Positions 25,001 to 35,393 of a stretch of DNA of 39,237 nt are shown one piece after another. The notes below the pieces were generated by a model. That model saw only the letters and a program-made list of their open reading frames with translations. It made no database searches and had not been told where the DNA came from. Every line of letters begins with the position of its first letter. Positions within the stretch are counted from its first letter, which is position 1. The stretch is from positions 1-39,237 of the forward strand of contig VBLP01000154.1 in the NCBI GenBank assembly GCA_005887925.1. Direction: 5' to 3'. This DNA comes from Deltaproteobacteria bacterium. Its GTDB lineage: Bacteria; Myxococcota_A; Polyangia; Haliangiales; Haliangiaceae. Made by a program: the position numbers and the translations under genes.

Positions 25001-26390
25001 CGCTGCCGCGGGGGCCGTAGGGCACACCGCTCGCACGGTCGCGCGACAGCACCTGGAGCGCGTCATGGACGATCGGCTGCGTGTAGCCGAGCTCGAGCGG
25101 GGGCAGCGCTGCGCGCTCGTAGCTGGTCCCGGTCCGGATGTAGCCGGCCTGGGTGACCGACGCGAGGTAGCTGGCGACCGGACCCTGATCGAACGCGCCG
25201 TCCGGCGTGCGGACGCGGGCGTCGGCGTAGGTGAAGTCAGTCGAGCGCACCAGGCAGGGGGCGGCCCCGAGCTCGGCGAAGCGGTGAAACATCAGCGCGC
25301 GCCGGCACAGCCGGTATGTCCGGACCTCGAAGGTCGCGCGGCAGCTCGAGAACGGGTCCGGCCGGACCGGCCACGGAACGGCCTCGGTGGGGGTCGGCGC
25401 GGCCGCGTCGTGCTCGCCGTAGTCGAACACCACCTCGAACAACCAGTCGGTATCGTTGACCGGCGCCGGCTGATCCCGCGCGACGGGCGTGCGGTTGCCG
25501 TACTGGATGCGCTTCAAGTAGCGCTGCGCGGTCGCCGTGAACCGGCGCGACCCGTCCGACTGCCGGACGAAGCGGTTCGCCTCGCTCGCGGTGCCGGGGT
25601 CGACCCCGGCGGCGTCCTCGGCCTTGTAGCGGTAGCGGATGATGTTGCCGCGATCGTCGCGGGTCTCCTCGAGCAGCCACGTGAACACCCGCTCGGGGTG
25701 ATCGGGGTCGGCGACCCGCGCCTGGGCGCTCTGGCCGTAGACGCTGAGCACATTGTCGCGCGTGATCGCGCGCCAGTACGTGTCGCCGGTGGCATGGTGG
25801 GTCCAGCGCTCGATCCGCGCGAACAGGCCCTCGACGCGCGGCCGAAACCGCTGCACGCGGTAGTCGCCGCGGTCCGCGAAGTCGAGCCGCGTACCGTCCG
25901 GAACCCGGACCGGGACCAGGTCCTCGGCGCCCGACAGCACGAAGACGTCGGAGTCCTCGGTGTCGTGGTAGCGCGGCAGCCCCTTGTCGGTCTTGCGCGT
26001 GATCGACGGCACCGACAGGCGCCAGCCCAGCCCGAACGGCCCGTTGCCCGCACCCGAGTCGTAGCCGAGCTGGAGCGCCGGCCCCACGCCGCCGCGGCCG
26101 GGCGACGTGGCGATCGGCACCGCGAGCGCGCCGGTGCCGGTCGCGGCGTTGGTCGTGAACTTCTCGCCGATCCCGTGCAGCGCCCCGCCGCCCTTGGGCA
26201 GCGACACCGCCGGCAGCAGATCGGTCCCCGACGGCGGCGATGCCCCCGACGAGCCTGCTCCGGAGGTCGGCCTCGCGCCCTCGGAGCTGTCCATCGCGGA
26301 GCGAGCGCCCGCTCCGCCGGGGGTGCCGGCCTCGCTTCCGCCGGGCCTGGAGCCCGCACCACCGCCGTATCGGTCCTTCTTCTCGGTCAT
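19068..26390 (-). CDS. Tc toxin TcB-TcC fusion with PD-(D/E)xK-like C-terminal effector
   Basis: This 2,440-aa protein has the order SpvB N-terminal domain (about 45-350; SLPKGGGALHGIGEKF), integrin-like FG-GAP blades (LDLDGDGFPDV near 565), and TcdB middle domains (LGGETRIDYAPSTKFYLQDK near 780). Rhs repeats fill about 1200-2060. The Rhs core ends RYRYTGKERDDETGLYYHGA, LYRYARNNPIGFVDPDG (about 2130), where TcC proteins self-cleave. The last 310 residues are the hypervariable effector. They end in a domain with a His-Glu helix, IRIDNIYRN (Asp2350) and QLVDAKFS (Asp2364, Lys2366), a PD-(D/E)xK nuclease pattern. TcB-TcC forms a cocoon that holds the unfolded effector and delivers it through the TcA pore. 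The ATG at 26390 has GAGG upstream; earlier TTG is not needed. Confidence 0.92.
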   Translation of the reverse strand: MTEKKDRYGGGAGSRPGGSEAGTPGGAGARSAMDSSEGARPTSGAGSSGASPPSGTDLLPAVSLPKGGGALHGIGEKFTTNAATGTGALAVPIATSPGRGGVGPALQLGYDSGAGNGPFGLGWRLSVPSITRKTDKGLPRYHDTEDSDVFVLSGAEDLVPVRVPDGTRLDFADRGDYRVQRFRPRVEGLFARIERWTHHATGDTYWRAITRDNVLSVYGQSAQARVADPDHPERVFTWLLEETRDDRGNIIRYRYKAEDAAGVDPGTASEANRFVRQSDGSRRFTATAQRYLKRIQYGNRTPVARDQPAPVNDTDWLFEVVFDYGEHDAAAPTPTEAVPWPVRPDPFSSCRATFEVRTYRLCRRALMFHRFAELGAAPCLVRSTDFTYADARVRTPDGAFDQGPVASYLASVTQAGYIRTGTSYERAALPPLELGYTQPIVHDALQVLSRDRASGVPYGPRGSGARWVDLDGEGIPGALTAGDRAWYYRANLGGGELAPPALQHSLPAAAELGADAQLLDLDGDGNLDLVSYAPPLAGYFARTPDHDWAPFAPLGQLPAIDWSDPNLRFLDLDGDGFPDVLITENDAFVWYRSRARDGLDPAVRVRQPHQELDGPALVFADPTEAIQLADMTGDGLVDLVRVRNGEVCYWPNLGYGRFGRKVTLDHSPRFDTADLFTATRIRFADIDGSGTSDIVYLGTDGASVYFNRSGNAFSTALRVRSLPRIDALSRLTVVDLLGQGTSCLVWSSTDPGVATPLAYVDLMAGQKPHLLASVINNLGGETRIDYAPSTKFYLQDKAEGRPWLTRLAFPVHVIERIEHLDHVAGTSLVSRFAYHHGFFDGYEREFHGFARVEQWDAESFTGGLDVPPVRTVTWFHTGAWLERERLEQALADEYYQGDPNAPLLPDTVLPPGLTVREEREAARAMRGQILRQEIYAEDGLPESVHPYAVSERSHEIRLLQHVAGVQHAVFFVHPAETIDLHYERRPDDPRTQHQLVLAVDDFGSVTQSAAIGYPRRVADEPEQGRMWIAVADAVVANRPDELDWYRIGAPISSQVGELTGLAAPTSGLIAAGALRDAIAAAAEIPFEATASGTALQRRTGKRQRALYYRDDLTGPLALGTIESRAIPYETYQQAFTPGLVTQVYADRVTSGDLTGKGAYVLQDGLWWAPSGRTIPDPSKFYLPVEAIDPFGQHTVMRYDGYALLPQELQDPLGNRTTVGLRDTTGAITQGGNDYRVLAPVLITDPNRNRNATALDALGMVIKTAAMGKDGAGEGDTLADPTTRLEYDLFAWRNTGHPAFVHTLARERHGAGNPRWQESYCYSDGSGREVMTKVQAEPGPVPVLDADGHLVRNPDGTPQTQFAASRWVGTGRTVFDNKANPVKKYEPFFSGTFAYEDERELVEWGVTAVRRYDPIGRLVRTDFPDGSNARVVFDAWTQETWDQNDTVAGTPWLARMQAGSAADQRAATLALAHAGTPPVRKLDALGRMFLTIADNGAAGLLQTRTAFDLEGNPRAVTDARGIVTVTQVPDMLGRPLRMVSADAGESRELPDVANKPALEWTARGHRRRRVFDPLQRTTHLFVQQGAGGEVLVERTVYGEAHPDAENRNLRGVVHESYDGAGVAVMARRDLDGNVVEIARRLAADYHAAPDWTPLASLTGLAEIEAAAASLLDPETFTTTASYDALGRVISRVTPDGSQTLPTYNEASLLERLDVHIRGVGATTTFIQNIDYNARGQRGHIEHGNGTICEYEYDPQTFRLVRQHTTRTGDGQLLQDLRYEYDPVGNIVQVSDAVSYGNPDVSADGLYTYDPIYQLVTAQGREHPGQQPGADDADLLVLDHANDLQTLRRYQETYAYDAGGNLQQISHQPLGAGPPGWTRNYHYATDSNRLLGTSLPGDPAGTFSAVYSHDAAGNMITMPHLAQLGWDHDQRFVFADRGGGGQVYFAYDATGRRIRKAYEHGGFVEERIYLDGYELYRNRNRTTSAVVLERQTLHVRDAGRPAVLVETKTIDTSIPGFTPTTRQRYQLADHLGSTAAELDPGGGVITYEEYLPYGGTSWQASSSTTDVSRRRYRYTGKERDDETGLYYHGARYYAAWLGRWTSADPGGFVDGINLYRYARNNPIGFVDPDGRETKQQAWLREFRQRWPTWENVGRLFGTHDQGVLTENGVRVPLVKWDFLTPRTFYDNKDAALAAYEGYIHFAELLEAGQNRAANMIVAALGRIPRDDELNLDKYASWSTNARVARDGAMLALAAAGTAETYRGLAAAKPPVEPAPEPAPATQENTAPAPSNRTQQSGPAPRTAPPQPTTWRQHEAAVTSRLRTINPGTTVGEQVTLDVTNTTTGEVVRIRIDNIYRNQSGQYQLVDAKFSSVQDLTTANLDSTVTANQSTAYGWIRNGQPVRVVPAGANATAAGLTPGTPIQIAPSVQVHVNSPAGVVVRTY

Positions 26391-26514
26391 CACAACACCT
26401 CGATGCTTCAAGAACGCGACGGCCCGACGACCGTCGAATCGCGGCGGTCCTCCACCGTCGCCGGCTTGCCCGGGCCGCCCCGCCAGTGCAGCGGCCTTCG
26501 CCGGGCGCGAGACG
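26391..26514 (-). other. Spacer between tcA and tcB-tcC genes
   Basis: The 124-bp gap within the toxin operon holds a small inverted repeat CGACGG/CCGTCG (26417-26422, 26431-26436) with an 8-nt loop, and the GAGG ribosome binding site of the fusion gene. No terminator with a T-run is seen, so read-through from the tcA gene is expected; the hairpin may tune the ratio of subunits. Confidence 0.4.
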
Positions 26515-29500
26515 CTAGCTCTTCAGTCCCACCTGGTAGTTGATCACGATCAAGAGGTCATCGATCTTGTCGCGGATCAGGCGATGCAGGACCGAGCTGT
26601 CCGGCTGGGTCTCGGTCTGGACGAGCAGCGTCGTCTCGCTGGTGAGCTCGGTCTCGACGAACGCGATCGTCACCGGGCCGATCGGTCCCGACAGCGCGGC
26701 CGCGGCGGTGGCCGGCACGCCGCCGAGGTGCACCGTCTCGGGCGCGAAGGGCTTGGACGTCGTGGGCACTGATCCGTCGCCCGGCGTGAACCCGATGCGC
26801 GCGGTCAGCCGCTGGGCAGCCGCCACGCCCGTGTAGTCGGCGTAGTTGCTGTTGTTGGTGAACGCCAGGATCGCGAGCACGCCGGTGATGGTGATCTGCT
26901 GATTGGCCGGGATGAACGGGAAATGCTGGCTGCCGAGCGCGAGATCGAGGCGCTGCCCGGATCCGGTCGGTGCGAACAGGCGCGCGTAGGCGTCGGGGAA
27001 CTCGGTGCGCGCGCTGAGCAGCTGCACTCCCGCTCGCACGGGTGGGATCGCGCTCACGGCCGTACGCGCCGCGTCGCGCAGCGGATCGCCGCCGTAGCGC
27101 GCGGTGTAGCGCACGTGGAGGACCACGTCGCTCAGCGTCGCGAGATCGAACCGGTTGTCCTGCTGCTGCAGCTCGAGGTGCCAGCGGCTGATCGCCCCGG
27201 TGCCCTCGAATGGCAGGTAGCGGTCGTCGCGCAGGTTGAGCTCGAACACGCCGCCGTCGTCGCGCCCGGTGCTGAGCGCGATCGACTGCCCGGCCGACGG
27301 AACGTACGCGAAGCGCGCCGCCTCGGACGGCAGGCCGTTGTCGGTGGCCGTCGCGGGGTATCCGTTGACGCTGGTGTACGGACCGGTCACGCACGGCAGC
27401 GTGGCGCTCACCGACTTGAGGCGGCGATAGTAGTGCCCGGGCTGATCCTGGTCGAGCAGCGACTCGGGCAGGATGAAGTCGCACGATCCGGTCTCCCGGA
27501 GCCTGACCAGCTGCTGCGGATCGAGCTGGAGCAGCGACACGTGCCGGGTCAGCTCGAGCTCGCGCGTGTGGTTGTTGAGGTACGCGGCCTGTAGCCGGCG
27601 CAGATCGAGCAGCAGCTTGTCGCCCGCGACGAGGCCGTTGTGCAGGCTGTCCCAGTAGCCGAACTGGATGAAGCCGGGATCGGGCAGGCCGAGCTCGAAC
27701 GAGTACGTCTTGCTGGCGCGCTTGGCGAGATCGTAGGCGAGCTGATAGGCCTGGAAGTACGTCGAGGACAGCTGCGACAGCATCCAGCTGTAGAGCTCCT
27801 GGTTGGTGAACTTCGCGTGGAGCAGCGCCGCGGTGTCCTGCGCGTCGGTGATCTGCCGGTCCTGGATCGCGAGCTCGTTCCGGGCGATCGCGATGCGGAG
27901 GTCGGCGGCGATCAGCTGGTTGTCGATCTGCTGGATCTCCTCGTTGGCGAGCTGGAACTGGAACGTCCATTCCTCCCTGCGGCGCTGGTAGGTCGCGAAG
28001 GTCGTCGACAGCCCGGCGTTCCGGGTCTTGATGGCGGCGTTTCCGCGCAGCTTGCCTGCCTCCCCTCCGGCCGCGCGGCCCAGGTTGTCGCCCCCGAAGC
28101 TCGCGGACAGGTTCGGCGTGCCGCCGAATCCGGCGATGCCGACGTTGAAGGTGGGAATGAACGCCGCGATGATCGAGTACGTATCGTAGGTACTGGCGTT
28201 GGTCTCGTCATCCAGCGCATCGGTGTTGAGGTCCAGCGCCTGGCGCTCGGCCTCGTTGGTGAAGTTGAGGCTGTGGTCCTGGTAGTACTGCTGCCGGATC
28301 ACCGCCATCGCGCGCGCGCTCTGCAGCGCCGTCTTGGCGGCGTTGGCCTCGTCGAGCTGCCGGAGCTTGACCTCGCGCATCGCGGTGGTCACCGCGACCT
28401 CCTGCGTCGCCTTGAGGCGCGCCATCTCTTCGGCGTCCTTCCGCTCGGTCGCGGACAGGATCGCAGTTCCCAGGCTGCGCACGTCCTGGCACAGGTCGTG
28501 GGCCGCCTGCCACAGGGTCTGGAACCGGTAGCAGCCGACGCTGACCGCGGCATCCGCGAGCGCGGTCGCGATATCGATGCCCGCGGCCGCGGCGCGCGTC
28601 ACCAGTCCCGGATCGATCGGCGGCTCGAACAGCGAGAGCGGCCGGGTCACGCCCTCGAGGTTCATGCCGTGGCGGATCTTGAACAACCGATCGGACACCG
28701 TGTCCCAGTAGCTCAACATCTGATCGTTGGGCGGAATGCAGAAGTAGAACGTGTGGAGCATCGTCGGCGTGGGCGGGGTCCCGCCGGTCGCCGGCGGCGG
28801 CACCGACACGATGTTCTCGATGTTGACCATGACGTTCGCGAACGCGTCGATCGAGGTGCCGAGGTCCTGGTAGTTGCTGGTCTGCTTGGGCAGGATCGCG
28901 CGCAGGCTCTGCGGCCGCGGCCCGAGCAGCTGGTTGGCCAAGAGGTAGAGCTGCGTGGCCTCGTTGATCGACTCGACGGTGTCGCCGCGGAACAGCTGGT
29001 CGCCCCAGGCGATCAGCGTCGAGATGTACGCCATCACGACGGCCTTCTGGTAGGCGACCGGCCGCGCGGCCGCGACCAGGTTCGGATCGAACGGATTGTT
29101 GCGCCAGTCGGTGACCCGCTGCACCAGATCGGAGGTGCCCTGGTCGACCAGCGCGAGCAGCTGCTCGATCCGCTGGGCGGTGTAGTCGGCGTCCACGAGG
29201 TCGCGGAACACCCTGGGATTCCAGTAGCGCTGCGGCACGGTTCCCGGGGCCGGGGGCGGCGGCGTGCCGGTCGGCGGGGGCGCCGGCGGCGGGGGCGGGG
29301 CCGGCGGCGGGACGTTCACCGTGTTGGGGTTGAAGATGTAGTGGAACCAGTCCAGCGCCTCGTCGAACCGCTGGTTGTCGGCGAGCCGCTTCGCGATCAA
29401 CAGCGGCGTGTGGAGGAACAGCTCCCAGTTGTAGATCGCATAGGGCCCTGCCTGCGTGTAGTCGACCGTCTCCGCCGGATACGGCGTCGCCAGGATCGTC

Positions 29501-32500
29501 GTATCGCTGGTCGGGGCGTACGTTCCGTTGAAGTCGAACCCCTGCACGATGCCGCGCAGCGAGTCGGGGTTGACCTGCAGGGTCCGGTCATACAGCCCGG
29601 GGATGCCGCCCTGGTTGAGCTGCTGGATGAACAGGTCGACGTACGGGTGGTAGAACGTCTGCAGCTTCCAGGTCGGGGAGCTGAACGTCCCGAAGAACGT
29701 GCGCTGCGGATCCGAGATGAAGAACGGCGAGGAGAACTGATCGAGGTCGCCGTAACGCAGGCTGATCACGCGGGCCATCGACATGGTGCCGAGGAGCTGG
29801 GTGAGCGTCATGGAGCCGAGCGGCCGCTGGAGCGCCAGCGGCCCGCTCAGATTGGGCGTGTCGCCGCCGAAGGCGTTGAAGTGGTAGTTCATGTCGACCT
29901 GCGCGAACTTCGGTCGCGAGCCGATCTGCGCCGTGCCGGGCGGGAGCGCGGCGGTGTACTTGTTGTCCTCCACGCCTACGAACGTGGTCTTGTCGAAGTT
30001 CAGCAGCAGCGGCTCGTCCTGGGGGCTCGTGAGGATCCACTGGGCCTGCGCTTGCGAGCCGGGCCCCGTCGGCTCGTAGAGCGACAGCGCGAGGTTGGAC
30101 AGCGCGGTTCCGCTGCGCAGCGGCGTGGTGGCCCGGAACGCGACCTGCCACTTGAACACCGGCTGGTTGTTGCTGAATACCCCGTTGATGAGCTGCTTGC
30201 GCTGACTCTGCTTCTTCGGCAGCCAGAGGTTATTGCGGCGCTCCATCCACGACAGCGCGATCTCCCAGTACTTCTTGGGTGCCGGCACGAGCGTACCCGC
30301 GGTACTGCTGGGGATGGCCCGGTCCGTATCCGCCGCCGGCAGCGCCTTCTCGGTGAACTCGGTCCACAGCATGAGCAGCCGCTTGTTCCAGATCACCGGC
30401 ATGACGTGATTCGCGTTGGACCCGGCGTCGAGCGGCTCCCACGCCGACCACGCCCCGGTGGATTCCCGCCGGCGGTACGAGTAGACGTACGGCGACTTTC
30501 GCGTGCGCGCGACCACGTGCAGGATCGACCCGGTCCCCTGCACCGGCTGCTCCCACAGGCCGCTGACCTCGAGGTGGGCGACGTCGACCAGCCTGTGCAG
30601 GTACGTGCGCAGCGCATTCTCGGCGACGTCGTTGGTCAGATCGGTCTGCTGGAGGTCGTTGATCAGGGTCTGGAAGTACGGCGACATGTCGTGGCGCTGC
30701 GCCGGGTCGTACCAGTTCTCCGGATAGAGGAAGATCTTGCGATTGGCCTCCCAGAGCCGGAACCGCTTCATCCAGTCCCACTGCTGCCAGACGCTGTCGC
30801 TGTCGACATTGAAGATCTCGAGCTGCAGGAAACAGCGCTGGACGAACAGCTGGAGCGAGGCCACCGCCTGCTTGATCCGCGCCGTGTCCGCGACCGGCGA
30901 CATCTCCGGATCGATGAGGAAGAAGCCGTACAGATCCCCGACCGTGACCCACTTCTGGTTGCGCGAGGTCTGCGGATTTGCCAGCAGGTAGGCCACCAGC
31001 GCGGCGCGCTTCTGCTCGCGCAGGCGGTCCTGGATCGCAGCCGCGACGCTGAGCCACTGGTCATCGCTGAACCGGGACTTGGCCAGCTGGCGGACCTTGC
31101 GCGCCTCGCTCGTGCCGACCGTGGCCGCCGCGAACAGGAGCGTCGTGGTGACGTCGCTGCCGAGCTTGCGCGGCCAGGCCATGAGGTCGCGGATCCGGGG
31201 CACCGTGGCGCCGGCGACCAGCTGGCCGGGCGTGGTCCAGTTGAACCGGGTCGCGAGCGCATTGATGTCCGCGTCTGGATGCCTGGGGTGAGCACGAAGT
31301 CGAACAGCCGCACGCCGGTCGGGCTCGCCAGCGTCTGCTGCACGACCACGTTCTTGCGCAGCGTATCGAACGTATCGAGCGTCACCGGTGTGGTCGCGCC
31401 GGCGTGGCCGGGCATCGTGTGGAGCTGCATCCACCCGGCCGCCTGCGCATGTTGCAACAGCCACAGGGCATCGGCCGCGCGGACGCTCCAGCGCGCCAGC
31501 ACGATCCGCATCTTGTCGATCGCGGTGCACGCGTCGTAGATCGCGCCGAAGTTGCCGCGCGTGGTGGGTGTGGTGAACGAGCCATCCGAGCCACGGGCGG
31601 TGAGCGCCGGGTCCGTGAACAGCGACGCCATGGTCTGCGAGGCGCCCGGCAGCGTGGCCTGCAGGACCTGCTGCGTCAGCGTCGGATCGAGCGGGAGCAG
31701 GGCGCTGAGCCGCCGGACCACGACATCCGCGGTGGTCGCGGCATCTGCGCCGCCGAGCCGGACCAGCGCCCGGCGCACGTCATCGAGCCACGTCGTGATC
31801 GTGGTATCGGACAGGCCGATCTTGCTGTCGATCACCGCGCCGTGACGCAGCAGATAGTTCAGCTCGGCCAGCGTGAAGCCCGAGCTCTGGATCTGATCGA
31901 TCGCGGTGAAGAACGCGAGCGTCGCGCTCGGCGTGAGCGTGCCCGGGAACGGATTGACCCCGCTGACCGTGATCGCCGTCAGCAGATCGTAGATCGAGAG
32001 GCCCAGCCCATTGGCGAGGGTCACATAGCGCGTGATGGTGCTGAGGTTCGTCAGGTTGAGCGGGGGCGCGCTTCCACCCAGGCCGGCGGCGCCGCGGATC
32101 CGCTTGATGTCATCGCCCGAGATCGCGAGCGCAGCCGAGATCCCGGCGATCACGTTCGGATCATCGAGGTTGCTGGTCAGGGCGTTCGGATCGTCGGTGA
32201 ACACCGTCGCCACCTGCGCGATGGTGGCGCTGCGAAACTTCTGCTTGTACACCGACGGCACGACCGGCTCGTCGGGGTCGAGCACGTTGATGTAATCGAC
32301 GCTGTCGATCGGCCCCCACAGCGTCAACAGCTGGTCCCACGGCAGGCGCAGACGCTTCGCGATCGCGTCGAGCTTGCCGAGCTGGGCGATCGCGGTCGCG
32401 TCGAGCACGCCGTTGCCGGTCTGCGGCGCCGCCAGCACCTTGTCGAGGTCCCAGATCGTGCAGCCGAGCTGGCGCCACAGCCGGATGAAGCGGTTGAACC

Positions 32501-35393
32501 GGGTCAAGAGGTCGTCGGTCCAGCCGGTGACGCTCTGCAGGCCGCTGTCGCACGAGGCGACGTTGGTCTGGCTGCCGATCGTGATGCCGGTCTCCGCGAT
32601 CGAGAGCGCCTTGTTCGGGTTGATGAACCGGGTCTCCAGGAGCTGGATCAGCTCGCGGTGCAGCAGCTTCGCGCGGTCGAGCAGGATCGGCACGAACGCC
32701 ATGATCTGCAGGTTGGTGCCGGTGTGGATGGCGGTCGTGTCGTCGGGCTTGCGCGGATCGGGGATCGAGTTGCCGGTCTGCTGCAGGTTCCACAGCGTCC
32801 AGGGGTTCGACGGGGCGGCGGTGGTGATGATGCTGAGCGCGGTCGCGTTGAGCCCGAAGCGCTCGGCCGCGATCTGGGTATCGGTCGGGCCCGATGAGTT
32901 CTGGAACACCGCCATGAGGTCGTCGCGCGCGATACCGAGCTGGCGGAGGAATGCCCGGACCGTGACGCCGAACAGATCGAACGGCGCCGTGATCGGAAAT
33001 GTGGCCGTGGACAGCGTCGTGTATGCGGCGTCCCGGACGAACGCCGGGTTGGCCCGCAGCTCCTCGGTGGTCCCCGAGGTCTGGCGCGCCTTGAGGTCAT
33101 TGTCGATCGGCGCCGCGCCCACCGCGTCCTCGAGGATCTCGCAGACCAGGTCGACGTACGGGACGACGCCGTTGGTGTTGCTGCACGACAGCTGGATGAA
33201 CTTGAGGTCGGGACGGCGCCCGAACACGATGTCGCGCGCGCTCGTCGTTCCGTCCGGTGCCTTGCGCGACTTCAGGAACTCCAGGATGTCGACGAAGTAG
33301 GCCGCCGGCCCGTGGACCGAGCGGCAGTCCGAGCACGCGCAGTAGTCGGCCGAGCCGAACAGCGACTGGACCGTGGGGAAGCTCGCGAGCGCCGTGCTGA
33401 TCGCGGCGAGGTCGCGCGGCGGGGCGACCGCGGCCGGCGTCGCGCCGGCGAACGCGCTGTTGAGGTCGGCCATCAGCGTGAGCGTGGTCGCGTGCATCTG
33501 GTCGGCCCGCGCAAACATCGCGCTGGCCTCGTCGGTGGTCGCGCCGGCCGCCGTCATCTGCGCGGCGAACTGCTCGGGGCCGACCGCGTGGATCGAGTGC
33601 GCGCTGCGATGGCCGGCGTCGAGCATCGCCTTGGCGTGATCGAAGCGCGAGGTCAGCTTGTAGGCGCGCTGCAGCGTCTTGACGTCGGCGATGACCTCGG
33701 CGTGATCCTCGCCGGCGGGCAGCGCATCGCTGCCCGTGTCGTGGACGAAGCGGTCGACATGGGTGTGCCGCACGCAGAACGACGGTGCGCGCGCGAGGAA
33801 CTGCTGCACGCCGGCGGACCGGGCCAGCGGTACCGCGGCGCTGTCCTTGGCGAGACGGCCGGCCAGCGCGGCGGTCGGGTAACGGCCCTCGAGGCGCCTG
33901 GCCAGCGCGCGTGCGAACCGCGCGATATGGTCGCCCGCGGTGGCGGGCGCGGCGCCGGGGTGCGCCGGAAGCGCGATCTTCGAGGCGCCCGGATCGGTCT
34001 GGTGCAACAGATCCGCCCAGTCCGCCTCGTCGAAGCGCGCCAGATCGCGGACGCTCGCGATCACCTTGGCGGCGCGCAGGCCCTGGACGTGACGCACGAG
34101 TGGGAGGTGGTTCCCGAGCAGCGCCGCGGCCTCGAGCGTGAAGCGCAGGTGGCTGTGCTGGTCCGGCGACAGCCCGGCCACGCTGCCGACCACGGTGCCG
34201 AGCTTGGCGTTGTTGCCATGGCCGGCGAACGCATCGAGCACCTGGCGCTGAGCGGCCGGATCGGCAACCGAGGTCGCGATGACGTCGCGCAGTGGCGCGC
34301 CGTCGACGAGCAACGGCCGGGCCGGGTCCATCAGGTCCTCGGCGGCGTTGCGCGCGGCGCCGAGCGCGACCGGCGCCGGGGCGACCGCGCAGCACGCGTG
34401 CTCGTCGGAGCCGACCAGCGGTGTGCTCCACGTGATCGGCCTGTCCGCGAGGTGCTCGACGCGCAGCGCGTGCAGCTGGTCGGCCGCGGCGTCGACATCG
34501 AGGTCGGAGACGAGGTTATTGGCGACCGCTGCCGCGAGGCCGGCCCGCAGCTCATCGCGATGCTGCACCAGCGCCGCATTCAGCACCTGGTCGACGTGGG
34601 CGTCGTCGAGCGCCTCCGCATCGCCCGCCGGGGTGGCCAGCGACGCCAGCGTCTCGGGCGTCACGCTGTACGCGAGCAGCGCGAAGCACACGCGGGGATC
34701 GAGCCGGGTCTTCGCCGCCAGCTTGTGCGAGAGGATGTAGCGGGAGACGTCCGGCCCCGGGACGCGAGCGGCCTCGCCGACCGCCGCCAGCTCGGCGGCT
34801 CGCCCCGAGCCACCGACCGCAGCGAACGCGCCGGCCTCCACCACCGGTGCGAGCGCCTGCGTCAGCACCGCGAATCGCGTCGCGCCTCGGTACTCTCCGC
34901 CCACACTCAGTCGGACCCAGATCGCCCCGGCGGACAGCGCCGCTCTCCAGGACAGCGGCTTCTCGGCGCTACCCTCGGCGCGAATGCCGAGGCCGCCGCT
35001 GACGCCCTGTGGCCACGGCAAGGCGAACTTGCCGTCGGCACCCGACCGGGACTCCGCCACGACCTTCTCGCCACCCGCGCTGTGCTGGTAGAGCCGCACG
35101 GCGACGCTGGGCAGCGGTGTTCCGTCGGGCTGGCAGACGACGCCTGCCACCGACGTCGGGTACCCGCCGAGACCGAGCCCGCGCGCCGTGTCCTCGTCCA
35201 CTTGCCCGTGCACCGCCGGCAGCCCGTTCGCTGCCTGGAACTGCCGGACCGCGGCCTCGGTGCCGCTGCCGTAGCGATCTCCCTGCAGCTCGTCGGCTGG
35301 GACTTCGAACCCCAGCAACGCGAGTCGCTGGTGAAGATGGTTGACGGACTCGCCCATCGCACCGGGCTTCAACTGTGACTTCTCAATGACCAT
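26515..35393 (-). CDS. Tc toxin TcA-type pore subunit (frameshift near 31280)
   Basis: Two adjoining frames together encode about 2,960 residues of a TcA subunit, the pentameric receptor-binding and pore-forming part of Tc toxins. Residues 8-75 are a peptidoglycan-binding domain (GESVNHLHQRLALLGFEV, AAVRQFQAANGLP). Residues 80-130 resemble a carboxypeptidase-regulatory Ig-like fold. TcA hallmarks follow: CACSDCRSVHGPAAYFVDIL (about 690), SCSNTNGVVPYVDLVCEIL (about 735), RLWEANRKIFLYPENW (about 1550), YNWELFLHTPLLIAKRLADN (about 2005), and a C-terminal coiled-coil plus TcB-binding domain. The frame changes at FDFVLTPG/DADINALATRFNW (about 31275-31290). Total length is two bases over a multiple of three, consistent with loss of one base. 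AGAGG precedes the ATG at 35393. Unbroken frames elsewhere argue for a recent mutation or assembly error. Confidence 0.88.

Noticed and set aside
27640-31539. A very long open frame on the plus strand opposite the TcA gene
   Set aside because: It is the complement of a conserved TcA sequence, is rich in Arg/Val/Asp/Gly as expected of antisense in GC-rich coding DNA, and shows no family motif or ribosome binding site.
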